Shown: positions 1 to 8,781 of the stretch, piece after piece
How positions within the stretch are numbered: the first letter of the stretch is position 1
How the letters are laid out: each line of letters opens with the position of its first letter
NCBI GenBank assembly: GCA_944322855.1
Contig: CALUQG010000001.1
Span: 62,001 to 126,000, forward strand
DNA: 64,000 bases
Source of the DNA: Candidatus Gastranaerophilales bacterium
GTDB taxonomy: Bacteria > Cyanobacteriota > Vampirovibrionia > Gastranaerophilales > Gastranaerophilaceae
Reading direction: 5' to 3'
Translations under genes and position numbers: made by a program
The notes under the pieces: generated by a model
The model's database searches: none
Seen by the model: the letters and a program-made list of their open reading frames with translations, nothing else
What the model was told of the DNA's origin: nothing

Positions 1-22
1 GCCAGTTGAATAACATAAAAGT

Positions 23-676
23 TTAAGACTGCTCTATATTTGCATTTGCATCAAAATAAAATTCAATAGGATCCTCTCTGTCAAAATAAACAGGAAGTGT
101 GGGTGGTATTTCTTCCTTGCTATTTGTGTAATTTGCTCCAATACAAAATATTTTTTCGCCTGTCAGAGGATTTATTGCGCAGACCTTTACGTAATTAACA
201 TTATTAATAGTTTTTATACTCTCTACATTAGCATTCACCTGTATACCTGTTGTTTTGAGCTTTTCTATACGTCTTTTGGAAAAAAGATAATAGAAAACAA
301 GACTGAATAAAGCACTGAAACCGACCAAAAAGGTAATGACCGGTATATCAAAATCAGCAATATTTTTTATAAAATGTCCGGTAAAATCAACTAAATCATC
401 AAAAAGAATTGACAGCAAAAGAGCAATACAAAAGCTTATGAAAAGATAATTGTTTTGAACAGTTCTATACAAAAGCGGCTTCCATTCAACGGGTGCTTTT
501 TCATAATCAAGTTTTTTGTCAATAATTTTGGCAAGCGGCATGATAAAATACATAATCAGCCAGATAAAAACCGTTTCGAGCCCGAGGATATAGTTGCCTG
601 TACGAAAAGCATTTCCTATTGCAAAAAAAGCCAGTCCGAAAGTCAATACTATACACAAAAGATTTTTGTCTGACAT
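23..676 (-). CDS. Hypothetical four-helix membrane protein with DUF3592-like tail
   Basis: 217 aa, function not recognised. Four hydrophobic segments are visible at about residues 8-24, 33-50, 75-93 and 112-132, followed by a soluble C-terminal part of about 80 residues. That tail has alternating beta-like strands, an 'NPLTGEKI' turn and an ending 'PVYFDREDPIEFYFD', which resembles the DUF3592 type of small membrane-tethered domain. The start is supported by an AGGAA ribosome site in front of the ATG. It follows the TSCPD gene by 16 bases and is probably the last gene of the spoIID-murJ-tsaC run. The role is unknown; the protein is presumably in the cytoplasmic membrane. Confidence 0.8.
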   Translation of the reverse strand: MSDKNLLCIVLTFGLAFFAIGNAFRTGNYILGLETVFIWLIMYFIMPLAKIIDKKLDYEKAPVEWKPLLYRTVQNNYLFISFCIALLLSILFDDLVDFTGHFIKNIADFDIPVITFLVGFSALFSLVFYYLFSKRRIEKLKTTGIQVNANVESIKTINNVNYVKVCAINPLTGEKIFCIGANYTNSKEEIPPTLPVYFDREDPIEFYFDANANIEQS

Positions 677-692
677 AAGTTTATTCCTGTTT

Positions 693-968
693 TTAATTTA
701 AAGCTTTTATTTCTTTATTATTATATGCCATCAAACAAGTTGCAAGCTGGTCAGGACAGCTTGTATTTTTATCACCGCAGCGAATGCCTTTGAGCTTTGA
801 GATTACATCTTCAATTCTCATACCTTTTATTAAACTTTTAATTCCCTGCAGATTGCCGTTGCAGCCTCCTAAAAATTCAGCATCTTTTATTATGCCGTCT
901 TCTATTTTCAATTGCATAATCCTGCAGCATACTCCTGTTGTTTGATATTGAATTATTTCTTCTGTCAT
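693..968 (-). CDS. TSCPD domain protein (TIGR03905 family)
   Basis: 91 aa, matching the stand-alone TSCPD family. It has the conserved early 'GVCCRIMQLKIEDG', the 'GGCNGNLQGI' glycine/cysteine patch and the name-giving 'TSCPDQLATCL' near residues 70-80. Cysteines at the CC, GGC, RC and SCP positions could hold a metal. The same domain is found at the C terminus of many adenosylcobalamin-dependent ribonucleotide reductases. The class II reductase in this window (59.6 kb) ends in a zinc ribbon with no TSCPD domain, so a partner role is possible but unproven. A GGAG ribosome site sits 6-7 bases before the ATG. Confidence 0.85.
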   Translation of the reverse strand: MTEEIIQYQTTGVCCRIMQLKIEDGIIKDAEFLGGCNGNLQGIKSLIKGMRIEDVISKLKGIRCGDKNTSCPDQLATCLMAYNNKEIKALN

Positions 969-1050
969 TTTTTTCTCCGGTTTTAACGATACAACAAATT
1001 TTATTAAAATATTATTTTTAATTTCAGATTTTTTCCAATCCCTGTCCGGT

Positions 1051-1824
1051 CTAGTCCAGTCTTTCTATTATATTTTTAATCTTTTCTTTTTCTTCCTGCG
1101 GTATATCAAATTTTAAATAGTCATTGTAGTATTCTTTTGCGTCTTCTTTACTGCCGCGTGCAAGAAACAGCATACCGAGTCTTTTATACCCGAGAGGGAA
1201 TTTGTCGTTGACAGCAATACTTTTCAAAAGGTTTGAAATTGCTTTGTCTATTTCGTCATTGGCTTCATAAGCAAGCGCTGTCTGGTAATATATCAGTTCA
1301 TTGTCTTCTATGTATTTCAAAACTTCTTCAAAATTGGCAATTGCGCTGTTGTAATCGCCAAGTTCAAAGTATACCATGCCGAGATCCCAGTTTGCATCGT
1401 AATTTTTGGGCGCCAGTTCAAGAACGGAATCCAGAGCATCAATTGCGTCATCATATCTTTTATCTTCAATATAAATTCTTCCGAGATAATGTCTTAATGC
1501 TGCATTGTCAGGAATAAGAGCGATGCCTCCTTGAAGCAGATCAATTGCATCCCAGAGACGATTTTCTTTGTAATAAATATCTGCTATATTTATATATGTT
1601 TCAGCGAGTTTGTCATCAAGAAAAAGGGCTTTTTTATAATACTCTTCAGCTTTTTCATTCTGCCCTTCATGCGCATAGCAAAGACCTATGTTGTTATATA
1701 AATGGGGATTTTTGCTGTCAGTTTCCAAAAGCTGTTTGAAAACTTCTGCAGCTTTTTCAAAATCTCTAAGTTTGAACAAGTCCATTGCGTATTTCAGCTG
1801 ATTATTATATTCCTTTTCGTCCAT
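1051..1824 (-). CDS. Tetratricopeptide repeat protein
   Basis: 257 aa made almost entirely of about seven TPR units of 34 residues, from residue 5 to the C terminus. Typical positions are kept, for example 'LYNNIGLCYAHEGQNEKAEE', 'ANWDLGMVYFELGDYNSAIA' and 'GYKRLGMLFLARGSKEDAKE'. There is no signal peptide or membrane segment, so it is a cytoplasmic scaffold or adaptor. It lies between tsaC and the TSCPD gene on the same strand, with an AGAGG ribosome site before the ATG. TPR proteins bind other proteins; the partner cannot be read from sequence. Confidence 0.9.
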   Translation of the reverse strand: MDEKEYNNQLKYAMDLFKLRDFEKAAEVFKQLLETDSKNPHLYNNIGLCYAHEGQNEKAEEYYKKALFLDDKLAETYINIADIYYKENRLWDAIDLLQGGIALIPDNAALRHYLGRIYIEDKRYDDAIDALDSVLELAPKNYDANWDLGMVYFELGDYNSAIANFEEVLKYIEDNELIYYQTALAYEANDEIDKAISNLLKSIAVNDKFPLGYKRLGMLFLARGSKEDAKEYYNDYLKFDIPQEEKEKIKNIIERLD

Positions 1825-1874
1825 ATTTGCCTCTGCTTGCTATTTTTAGACAATTATAAACCAAATAAATTGAT

Positions 1875-2471
1875 TTATAAAATATGAATTTCGCCCTGTC
1901 TTAGAACCTTTATATCGTCATTAAGCGCCAGAGCAACCGTTGAAGCGTGTCCTTCGCAGATATGTCCGTAATCTTCAAAAACATATTCTACATTTTTTCC
2001 TATGTATTCAACAGCCTGTTCATAAGTAGCAGCAGCAGGCTGGGAAGACAGATTTGCGCTTGTTGTAGCCAGTACATGCCCGTCTATAACCTCACACAGC
2101 CTTTTAAATACAAGATTGTCCGGTACTCTGATTCCGACGGTATCTTTAAAAGAGGTTACATAGTCAGGTGTCAGTTCGGATTTTTCAAAAATCAAAGTCA
2201 ATGCTCCGGGAAAGTGTTTGTCCATCAGTTTTTGTGCTTTTTCTCCGACATTTTTTACGTATGGTAAAAGATTGTTCACCTCATTTGACATTAATATAAG
2301 GGGTTTTGAACGGTCACGATTTTTTAGTTCATAAATATTTTCTACACCTTTTTCACTGTCCGGCAGACATCCTACTCCCCATACTGTGTCTGTAACAAAT
2401 GATATTACTGCACCTTTTTTAAGTTTTTCGTTTAAATCTTTTACGAATTTTTCGTCATCAAATATTTTCAT
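1875..2471 (-). CDS. tsaC: Threonylcarbamoyl-AMP synthase (Sua5/YciO/YrdC family)
   Basis: 198 aa, the length of the single-domain TsaC/YrdC form. The family makes threonylcarbamoyl-AMP from threonine, bicarbonate and ATP for the t6A37 modification of ANN-decoding tRNAs. Visible motifs are 'TDTVWGVG' (residues 27-34, for the usual TDTVYGLG), 'KNRDRSKPL' (about 50-58), 'ATTSANLS' and a late 'STV'. It starts 5 bases after the murJ stop and is surely cotranscribed with it. The C-terminal Sua5 extension is absent. YciO-like paralogues look similar, so the exact substrate is inferred. Confidence 0.9.
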   Translation of the reverse strand: MKIFDDEKFVKDLNEKLKKGAVISFVTDTVWGVGCLPDSEKGVENIYELKNRDRSKPLILMSNEVNNLLPYVKNVGEKAQKLMDKHFPGALTLIFEKSELTPDYVTSFKDTVGIRVPDNLVFKRLCEVIDGHVLATTSANLSSQPAAATYEQAVEYIGKNVEYVFEDYGHICEGHASTVALALNDDIKVLRQGEIHIL

Positions 2472-2475
2472 TTTT

Positions 2476-4107
2476 CTATCTCTTATATTTTATGAGTTTG
2501 CCTTTAACTCTTCCGTAAAGTTCAAATACGTACGGAATTTTTACAATAGCGGCAAAAATACTGTAAACAATTCCGCAAAGAAGTGTGATTAATATTATTT
2601 TTATTATCAAAAATATTTGTGTCGGTTCAAAATATTTATCCCAGAGCTTGTAGGCACCGAGACATATATAATAAGTTGCAACAGATATTACAGCCATTTT
2701 TAAAATGTTTTTAAAATAAATGCCGTAGTCCATATGCATTTTCTTTTTGATTAAAAGACCGAGCCAGAACCCGTTGATGAGTGTAACAAACGAAGTTGAA
2801 AGAGTAATACCTCCTATACCGAGTTGTTTTACAAAGATCATGTTTAAAATAAATTTTATAATTATCGAGGATAACGCAACAAGAAAAGGTGTTTTAGAAT
2901 CATTAAATGCGTAAAATACCCGTGTAATTGAATCTCTAAATACATAAAAAATGATAGAAACAGAAAGATAACACAAAGCCTCAGACACCATTATTGTAGC
3001 AACTTCGTTGAATGCACCTCTCTGGAATATAAGCTGAATAGCGTTTGTTGAAAGAAGAATAATTAAAATCAAAATCGGAAATGCAACAAAATTGAGAAGC
3101 CCGACTCCTTTGTTGAAGTAATATCTTATATTGTCATAATCTTTTTCTCCGACAAGTTTTGAAAAAATAGGAAACAAAGGGACAAGAAACGCTGTAACAA
3201 GCACACCGACAGGAAACTGGAACAAACGATTTGCATACCCTATTGCAGACCATGCACCTTCTTGCAGCTGTGAAGCAAAAAACATGTCCACATATATATA
3301 AACCTGTCCGATCGTAGAACTTAAAATTGCAGGGAATAAAAGTTCGAGAATATTTTTGTACTGGGGATTATTAAATACATCAAGATTTGGTTTGAATTTA
3401 AAACCGAGAGACTTAAGTTTTGGCAGCTGGTAAACAAACTGGCATAACGCACCCAGCGTTGTTGCTGCAGCAAGAACAATGCCTGAATTGTCATTTCTTA
3501 CAAGAGAAATGACAGCTATTATAGCAACGCTCATCAAAATTGGTGAGATATTCGGGATTAAAAATTCTTTATACACAATCAAAATACCGTAATAAATCCC
3601 GACAACACCTCCTACTGTCAAAACAGGAGCCATGATTTTCAAATGCATTGAAGCAAGATGGATAAGCTGCGGAGAACCGTTTGCGATAATGATTTTCATT
3701 ATTATGTCAGAAAAAGCAAAAACAAGCACACCAAGTACTAAAAATACAAGAAAAGAACTTGTCAAAAATGTGTTAAAAAGTTTGTTTACATTTTCAGGCG
3801 CTTTTTCTTCAAGATTTGGTATCATCTTTGAAAAAACCGAAACAACAGCACTATGGAAAGGACCTCCAATACCGCCAAGCAATATTATTGATATTGCCGG
3901 TATCTGGTATGCATAGAAATACGCATCTGAAACCATGCCGGCCCCGTAAAAATTGGCAATAACAATATCACGCAAAAAACCTATAAGTTTACTGATTATT
4001 GTCACAAAAGCAATAATCCATGCTGCTTTTAAAAGACTCTGGGTTTTTGTTGCATGCGACTCTTGAACTATAGGATTGTTTTCTGAGTTTGTTGTGTCAT
4101 TGCTCAT
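2476..4107 (-). CDS. murJ: Lipid II flippase MurJ
   Basis: 543 aa polytopic membrane protein of the MVF/MurJ branch of the MOP exporters, which move lipid II across the cytoplasmic membrane for peptidoglycan synthesis. The N-terminal signature 'KLIGFLRDIVIANFYGAG' is present, followed by a string of hydrophobic segments consistent with the family's 14 helices and a basic C terminus. The start overlaps the end of the spoIID-like gene by 11 bases, so the two are translationally linked. The pairing of a flippase with a SpoIID/LytB protein points to envelope assembly. Confidence 0.95.
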   Translation of the reverse strand: MSNDTTNSENNPIVQESHATKTQSLLKAAWIIAFVTIISKLIGFLRDIVIANFYGAGMVSDAYFYAYQIPAISIILLGGIGGPFHSAVVSVFSKMIPNLEEKAPENVNKLFNTFLTSSFLVFLVLGVLVFAFSDIIMKIIIANGSPQLIHLASMHLKIMAPVLTVGGVVGIYYGILIVYKEFLIPNISPILMSVAIIAVISLVRNDNSGIVLAAATTLGALCQFVYQLPKLKSLGFKFKPNLDVFNNPQYKNILELLFPAILSSTIGQVYIYVDMFFASQLQEGAWSAIGYANRLFQFPVGVLVTAFLVPLFPIFSKLVGEKDYDNIRYYFNKGVGLLNFVAFPILILIILLSTNAIQLIFQRGAFNEVATIMVSEALCYLSVSIIFYVFRDSITRVFYAFNDSKTPFLVALSSIIIKFILNMIFVKQLGIGGITLSTSFVTLINGFWLGLLIKKKMHMDYGIYFKNILKMAVISVATYYICLGAYKLWDKYFEPTQIFLIIKIILITLLCGIVYSIFAAIVKIPYVFELYGRVKGKLIKYKR

Positions 4108-5782
4108 TTTGTGCCTCTTTTAATTCAATATATAGCCGTACGGGTTTTTTATGATTTTCTGCATAAGGCAGCAGAAAAGTTATTTTGTTTTCACCTTTTT
4201 TGATATACGGTGACAAATCATATTTTTCAGGTTTAAAGATTGTCGGCGGAATTTCCACGGACAGCTCCTGTCCGTTTAGAACTATTGTCATTTTTGTAAA
4301 CTGGAATTTGTTTTCGACGACGAGCACTGCTTTTTTGTCTCTTGCATAAAAAGTTTGAACAGCTGTGTCTTTTCCGTCTTTGACTGACAAAACTACAGGA
4401 TATGTAGCGATAGCTGTGTTACAAAAATAGTGCTGAATGATTTCTTCAAAAGAATAGCCCTTTTTATCCATGGAACCAGCACCCCACTGGCTCATGCCTA
4501 CTCCATGCCCGAAACCGCCGCCGTAGGCAAAAACTTTTTTGACTTTTTGCCCGTTTTCATTTTTATCTTCTTTAATTTCAAATATAACATTTGCAGAAGG
4601 TAGTCCTATGTTATCTTTTTGAAACACACGTCTTATTTGCAGTTCTTTTTGAACATTAAATATTCCTTTATCGGTCACGATATTTACGGACATTGCTTTG
4701 CCGGAAACACCACGTTCAAGAACTTTTATTTCTTTAAGTTTTCCAAAATCCTGAGGGTTGTTTAGTTTTGGTTTTACAAAGCCCGTTGATGATTGAGATT
4801 TTAGAGTTTTTTTCAAAACATTTTCAAGCTCGGTTATTTCCCATTCTTTTGTCCATCTGAAATAAGGTGAATCATTGTCAAAAGATTCAGGTGTTGATGT
4901 GTAAAAATCTTTTGCATCCTGCTCACTGTTAAGAGAACGAGTTTTTGGATTGTCAGGGATACCTTTCAAGTATGGTTTTGGCACACCGGGAAACATCCTG
5001 TTTCCGTTCCCGAAATCAGTTGAAAATGCATTCTCGTAGTTTTCTGTATAACCTCCAGCAGTAGAGCTGTATAAAGCAAGTATCAGTTCTCCGTTGTGTA
5101 GAGCAACAAGATTTTCCGTTTCTTTGACTGCAATATCAGATTCTTCTTTTTCTGTATTTGCTCCGTAATATACCTGACAGGCAACAGAATCACATACATC
5201 AAAATTGTGATAATTCTTTTCTCTTGGCTTTAGTACATAGTTTCTGGCCAGAATTGCCTGTGCTTTTAGCGCTTCTTCCCCAAAGCGTACCGGCATTTCA
5301 TTCGGAACAACTCCTCTTAGATACGATTCCAAATCCAGAACATTTATTACATTAAAAAGGTTGTTTTTTTGGGGCACTTTTGTTATCTCAAATGTTCCTC
5401 TATAGTATGCAGGCTTTCCTGCTCTTTTTAGATTTGTTATTGTAACAAAACCGTTTTCAGAAGAAACAATAACAGGCCCTGTAATTTTGGAGGCAATTTG
5501 TGTATTGTCTTGATATATGCTGAACAGATTGTTTTTTATTTGAATTTTGATATTTTCATCAGCCCCAAAATCAGCAATAACATTGCTAGTTTTGCCGTCC
5601 GTTAAACGAAAATTGTCGGTTGCGCTTACAGAAATATTATCAAAATAATATTCTTTAAAGTTTGCATTACTAATACCGACTTTAACCATTTTTCCGCTGC
5701 AAGCAGGAACCGAATAGCAGCAATTTGCTGTTAAAATAGCTATCAATAATGAAAAAACAATACCATAAAATTTTTTTAACAT
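4097..5782 (-). CDS. SpoIID/LytB domain protein, secreted
   Basis: 561 aa with an N-terminal signal-like segment (residues 4-24) and a complete SpoIID/LytB domain. Key stretches are 'LESYLRGVVPNEMP', 'EALKAQAILARNYVL', 'STAGGYTEN' and 'GFGHGVGMSQWGAG'. SpoIID proteins are lytic transglycosylases or amidase activators acting on peptidoglycan. Here there are no sporulation genes, and the domain is common in non-sporulating diderms related to cyanobacteria. The extra C-terminal region of about 100 residues looks beta-rich. It is the first gene of the run into murJ. The catalytic activity is inferred from the family. Confidence 0.9.
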   Translation of the reverse strand: MLKKFYGIVFSLLIAILTANCCYSVPACSGKMVKVGISNANFKEYYFDNISVSATDNFRLTDGKTSNVIADFGADENIKIQIKNNLFSIYQDNTQIASKITGPVIVSSENGFVTITNLKRAGKPAYYRGTFEITKVPQKNNLFNVINVLDLESYLRGVVPNEMPVRFGEEALKAQAILARNYVLKPREKNYHNFDVCDSVACQVYYGANTEKEESDIAVKETENLVALHNGELILALYSSTAGGYTENYENAFSTDFGNGNRMFPGVPKPYLKGIPDNPKTRSLNSEQDAKDFYTSTPESFDNDSPYFRWTKEWEITELENVLKKTLKSQSSTGFVKPKLNNPQDFGKLKEIKVLERGVSGKAMSVNIVTDKGIFNVQKELQIRRVFQKDNIGLPSANVIFEIKEDKNENGQKVKKVFAYGGGFGHGVGMSQWGAGSMDKKGYSFEEIIQHYFCNTAIATYPVVLSVKDGKDTAVQTFYARDKKAVLVVENKFQFTKMTIVLNGQELSVEIPPTIFKPEKYDLSPYIKKGENKITFLLPYAENHKKPVRLYIELKEAQNEQ

Positions 5783-5820
5783 AACTTTCTCTCTCTTTAA
5801 AATTTTATAATAAAAACAAA

Positions 5821-5859
5821 AAAAAGACCTCTGTATTTACAAAACACAGAGGTCTTTTT
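5821..5859. terminator. Bidirectional rho-independent terminator
   Basis: A perfect 14-bp stem (5821-5834 with 5846-5859) around an 11-base loop, with A-runs on one side and T-runs on the other. It ends the minus-strand pilin-like gene just upstream of the spoIID leader. Confidence 0.85.
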
Positions 5860-5888
5860 ATATATTTGATTTTCTTAACTAATCGAAC

Positions 5889-7202
5889 TTACCACTCGAC
5901 AATTACAGCACCCGGCATGCCCTTTGCTCCGTTGCCGTATTCACCCATTGCAGCACCGCCGCCGGAACCGCCTGAGCCTGCTCCGCTGTATCCGTTCATT
6001 GTAGCAGCTCTTGCATCAACACTGGAATTGTTGACCGTAAAGCCGCCATAGCTGCGGTTTATTGAAGCAACTTTTGTCAAAGCCGGTACATTAGCATTTT
6101 GCCCGGGAGCTGTAGCAGTCCTGTTGACAATATACTCTGTGTCACCACCTATACCACCGTTTGCTGTGAGCAAGCTGCCAAAACGTGAAACACCGCCTGC
6201 ATAACCTGCAGCTCCGTTATATGAACCGCCAGAGCCGCCCATACCGAGGGTAATATTAACTTGAGAAGGAAGTGCCGTAAATGTTTTTACTATAGCTTCA
6301 CCGGGTCTGCCGGCACCGCCTGAGCCGAGAGATACTTTTGAGACGCTGGCTACGCCGGGGTTGCCTGCATAACACGGCGCACCTCCTCGTCCGTAGTATT
6401 TGCTTGTATTATTGGTAAGGTTATTTATGCGTTCATTTGAAATTGTTCCGGCAAGGCCTGATTGGCCGCACCTTCCTTCAGTTTGACTTCCTGCAACTCC
6501 AGCGGGAGAACCACCACCTCCGTTGCCGTCACCCCATTTACATTTATCTATTACGCCCCATCCAAAAGGACCTTCTCTATGCACTCGCCAGTTGCCGCTT
6601 CTGCCGCCTGAGGCAGTGATATTATATCCGTCACCGGTGAACGTCGTTGAACCTCCGGCATTATGTATGTTACTACTGCCTCTCCCAACGGTTACGTAAT
6701 AATAATTGTTTTTATAAAGCATTACATCCTCTGCAATGTATCCTCCGGAACCTCCTGCTTTTGATGTGCTGCCGCATATCTGAGTTCCGCCGCCGCCGCC
6801 GCCGGCAATCAATGCAACAGTGTATTCACCGTCTTCGTCAACTCTGACAGAGCCGGAACTGTACATCACTTTAGGCTTTGGCAGTGTTCCTGCAGCTCCG
6901 CCGCCGCCGCCGCCGATAAGTTTAACCGAATAGCTCTTTATTTTTGCTGTCGGTGTTGTAAAAATACAGGAACCATAGCTTGTTCCCGAGGTTTTGTTGT
7001 TGTTTTCCGTTCTTTCCCAGTGATAGGTTCCGTCTGTTGTACGGTAGCATATATAGCTTCCGTGATTGATTACATCCTTTTTAGGCTTCTTTTTGGTTAA
7101 AACAGGCACTGAACCAACCGCCAGTATTGCAATAATAGTGAGAGTAATCAGCATTTCTGAAAGAGAAAAGCCGCATAATCTCTTTTCCATAAAATTAAGC
7201 AT
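5889..7202 (-). CDS. Type IV pilin-like protein with glycine-rich body
   Basis: 437 aa. The N terminus is a class III prepilin signal: basic leader, then 'LCG' and 'FSLSEMLITLTIIAI' with Glu at mature position 5 and a hydrophobic helix to about residue 32. Prepilin peptidase should cut after the Gly. The rest is extraordinarily rich in glycine, with runs such as 'GGGGGG' near residue 100 and repeated 'GGxGG' and 'YTVxxGxGG' units that suggest a beta-helical or PGII-type fold. An AAGGA site sits upstream of the first ATG. Monocistronic between two terminators. It is probably a minor pilin or pseudopilin, or a surface adhesin; the glycine body is unusual for a pilin. Confidence 0.8.
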   Translation of the reverse strand: MLNFMEKRLCGFSLSEMLITLTIIAILAVGSVPVLTKKKPKKDVINHGSYICYRTTDGTYHWERTENNNKTSGTSYGSCIFTTPTAKIKSYSVKLIGGGGGGAAGTLPKPKVMYSSGSVRVDEDGEYTVALIAGGGGGGTQICGSTSKAGGSGGYIAEDVMLYKNNYYYVTVGRGSSNIHNAGGSTTFTGDGYNITASGGRSGNWRVHREGPFGWGVIDKCKWGDGNGGGGSPAGVAGSQTEGRCGQSGLAGTISNERINNLTNNTSKYYGRGGAPCYAGNPGVASVSKVSLGSGGAGRPGEAIVKTFTALPSQVNITLGMGGSGGSYNGAAGYAGGVSRFGSLLTANGGIGGDTEYIVNRTATAPGQNANVPALTKVASINRSYGGFTVNNSSVDARAATMNGYSGAGSGGSGGGAAMGEYGNGAKGMPGAVIVEW

Positions 7203-7304
7203 AAATTATCCTTCTATAGCTCATACGTCGTTAGTTATATAATCGGCACAAAATTAAATTTCTTTAAAAAAAATTTTTTTTTATTAAATAAAGTTTACAA
7301 AATT

Positions 7305-7334
7305 AAAACCCCGAAAGTTTATTTTCAGGGTTTT
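7305..7334 (-). terminator. Rho-independent terminator of the 127-aa protein gene
   Basis: A stem of 12 bp with one mismatch (7305-7316 with 7323-7334), flanked by A and T runs, about 60 bases downstream of the stop at 7397 on the minus strand. Confidence 0.7.
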
Positions 7335-7396
7335 GTATTAAATGTCGGAGAAGTTTTTTCTAATAAGTTTTCTTTTCTTATTGATTGAAAAAAGAA

Positions 7397-7780
7397 TTAT
7401 ACCATTTTGGCGGCAATTTCATATTTTGCAGCTTCTGAAAGTTTGCTGTTTTCGCCAAATTCTTTATTAATAGCAATAAGACCTTCTGCTACTTTATCTT
7501 CAAAACTTGTAATAAAACCGGCAATTCGTTCTGCCTGTTCAGGTGTAACATATTTTGCTACATCATATGTTTTTTGTGCGGCGACTTTCGGCTGATAAGC
7601 AATTGCCTGCTGTGCCATATATGTTAAGACATCATCAGCGTTTACCTGAGAATTTTGAGCCTGCTGTTGTGCTGCTTCCGGTTTTGTCTCCTCGGGTTTT
7701 GCTTCCGAGCCTTTTGGCTGGTTACCGTACGGATTTACAGAATTTGTGTTAATACCAATTCCATGAATGTTGTTTGTCAT
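7397..7780 (-). CDS. Hypothetical protein with disordered Pro/Gln/Glu-rich N terminus
   Basis: 127 aa, not recognised. Residues 1-50 are low-complexity and rich in N, P, E, Q and A, so probably disordered. Residues 50-127 look like three or four short helices ('TYDVAKYVTPEQAERIAGF', 'SKLSEAAKYEIAAKMV'). There is no signal peptide or membrane segment. A clear AGGAGA site precedes the ATG and a terminator follows, so the gene stands alone. The 'MTNNIHGIGINTNSVNPYG' opening resembles small lineage-specific proteins; no function is proposed. Confidence 0.7.
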   Translation of the reverse strand: MTNNIHGIGINTNSVNPYGNQPKGSEAKPEETKPEAAQQQAQNSQVNADDVLTYMAQQAIAYQPKVAAQKTYDVAKYVTPEQAERIAGFITSFEDKVAEGLIAINKEFGENSKLSEAAKYEIAAKMV

Positions 7781-7875
7781 TTATCTTCTCCTGTTTTACA
7801 TATTTGTTCCACTTCTTTTATATCGGTTTATAGTTTAAGGAACTTTAGTCTAAATTCAGGATTTTTTTATATTAT

Positions 7876-8088
7876 TTACATAAGTTTACAAAAATTACGA
7901 TTCATAAAATAATATGGCAGTTTTACAGGTGAACACAAATCTGTCTCAAACCTGTTTTTGCTGTAATTAAAACTGTTTATTTTATCAAAATATTTTGCTT
8001 TTAGTCCAATGGCTTTCAACCCCACAGGTGCCTGCGGAATAAAAAAGATGTTTTTTATTTTGTTGAGTATATTTACAAATAGAGACAT
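7876..8088 (-). CDS. Possible small hypothetical protein
   Basis: 70 codons from an ATG at 8088, with a GGGGTG stretch just upstream that could act as a ribosome site (a GTG at 8100 would add four residues). The product is basic with hydrophobic patches ('MSLFVNILNKIKNIFFIP') and has no recognisable domain. It fills an otherwise empty gap of about 400 bases between two transcription units. It may be a chance reading frame. Confidence 0.3.
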   Translation of the reverse strand: MSLFVNILNKIKNIFFIPQAPVGLKAIGLKAKYFDKINSFNYSKNRFETDLCSPVKLPYYFMNRNFCKLM

Positions 8089-8184
8089 GGCACACCCCAC
8101 AGAAAATAATTTTTGATGCTATAATTTTATTAATGAAATTTGAAAATTAGTCAAAAATTGTGAGTATGAAAGGATAAATTAATT

Positions 8185-8391
8185 ATGTCAGGAAAAGTTA
8201 CAAAAGACATGGGACTAATTGAGATAGTTCAAAACTACCCGGAAGCATTAGAAATATTTGCAAAATACGGACTCGGATGCATAGGCTGTGCTGCTGCAAA
8301 ATTTGAAAATCTTGAAGCTGGAGCAAAAGTTCACGGTGTTGATCCTGATGTCATGGTTGATGAAATCAATGCTTTGATTGCACAAAGATAA
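8185..8391 (+). CDS. DUF1858 / hybrid-cluster-associated redox disulfide protein
   Basis: 68 aa, the full length of the DUF1858 (TIGR03980-type) family. It has the conserved opening 'VTKDMGLIEIVQNYPEALEI' and the redox-type motif 'GCIGCAAAKFENLEAGA', with Cys at about 32 and 35. Family members occur beside hybrid-cluster proteins and in anaerobes, and the CxxC pair is thought to act in thiol or iron-sulfur redox chemistry. Here it is a single gene with a weak AAGGAT site and its own terminator (8413-8442). Its partner is not in the window. Confidence 0.85.
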   Translation: MSGKVTKDMGLIEIVQNYPEALEIFAKYGLGCIGCAAAKFENLEAGAKVHGVDPDVMVDEINALIAQR

Positions 8392-8412
8392 TTGGCATAA
8401 AGTACAATAAAC

Positions 8413-8442
8413 AAAAAGCTGACTTAAATTAGTCAGCTTTTT
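8413..8442 (+). terminator. Rho-independent terminator after the DUF1858 gene
   Basis: A 12-bp stem (8413-8424 with 8431-8442) with a 6-base loop and flanking A and T runs, 21 bases after the stop. It could also end the minus-strand small gene at 8477. Confidence 0.85.
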
Positions 8443-8476
8443 TGTTAAAAAATATTCAGTTGTAAAAATTTTTGAG

Positions 8477-8629
8477 CTACTTTTTAATCTCAATAGGAAC
8501 TGTAGCCAGTTTTGAATAACGATAAATCATATTGCCGTCAGAATGTTTTTCCGATACATTTTCTTTCTTCGGCGTATAATCATCTGCGTCACGACCAATT
8601 AAAAATCTCATAAATTCTACACTATACAT
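8477..8629 (-). CDS. Small protein of 50 aa, unknown
   Basis: A complete short frame from the ATG at 8629 to a TAG at 8477. It starts 'MYSVEFMRFLIGRDADDY' and ends 'LATVPIEIKK'. A GAAGGTG ribosome-site-like sequence lies about 10 bases before the ATG, and the minus-strand side of the 8413-8442 hairpin would terminate it. No domain is recognised; the centre is charged and probably unstructured. Position, ribosome site and terminator make it more credible than a chance frame. Confidence 0.5.
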   Translation of the reverse strand: MYSVEFMRFLIGRDADDYTPKKENVSEKHSDGNMIYRYSKLATVPIEIKK

Positions 8630-8781
8630 TAAAGAACACCTTCACTTTCCATATATATATAAACACAAAAAGGCATGAATTATTTCATAAAATTCGAATT
8701 TTTTTTACATTGTTAATAAAATTGTTACAAACTATCACGATTGTAGTAACAAATAGTGAAGACCGGCACGATTTGTCGGTT

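Noticed and set aside
4097-5782. SpoIID as evidence for endospore formation
   Set aside because: No other sporulation gene is present, and SpoIID/LytB domains are common in non-sporulating relatives of cyanobacteria.
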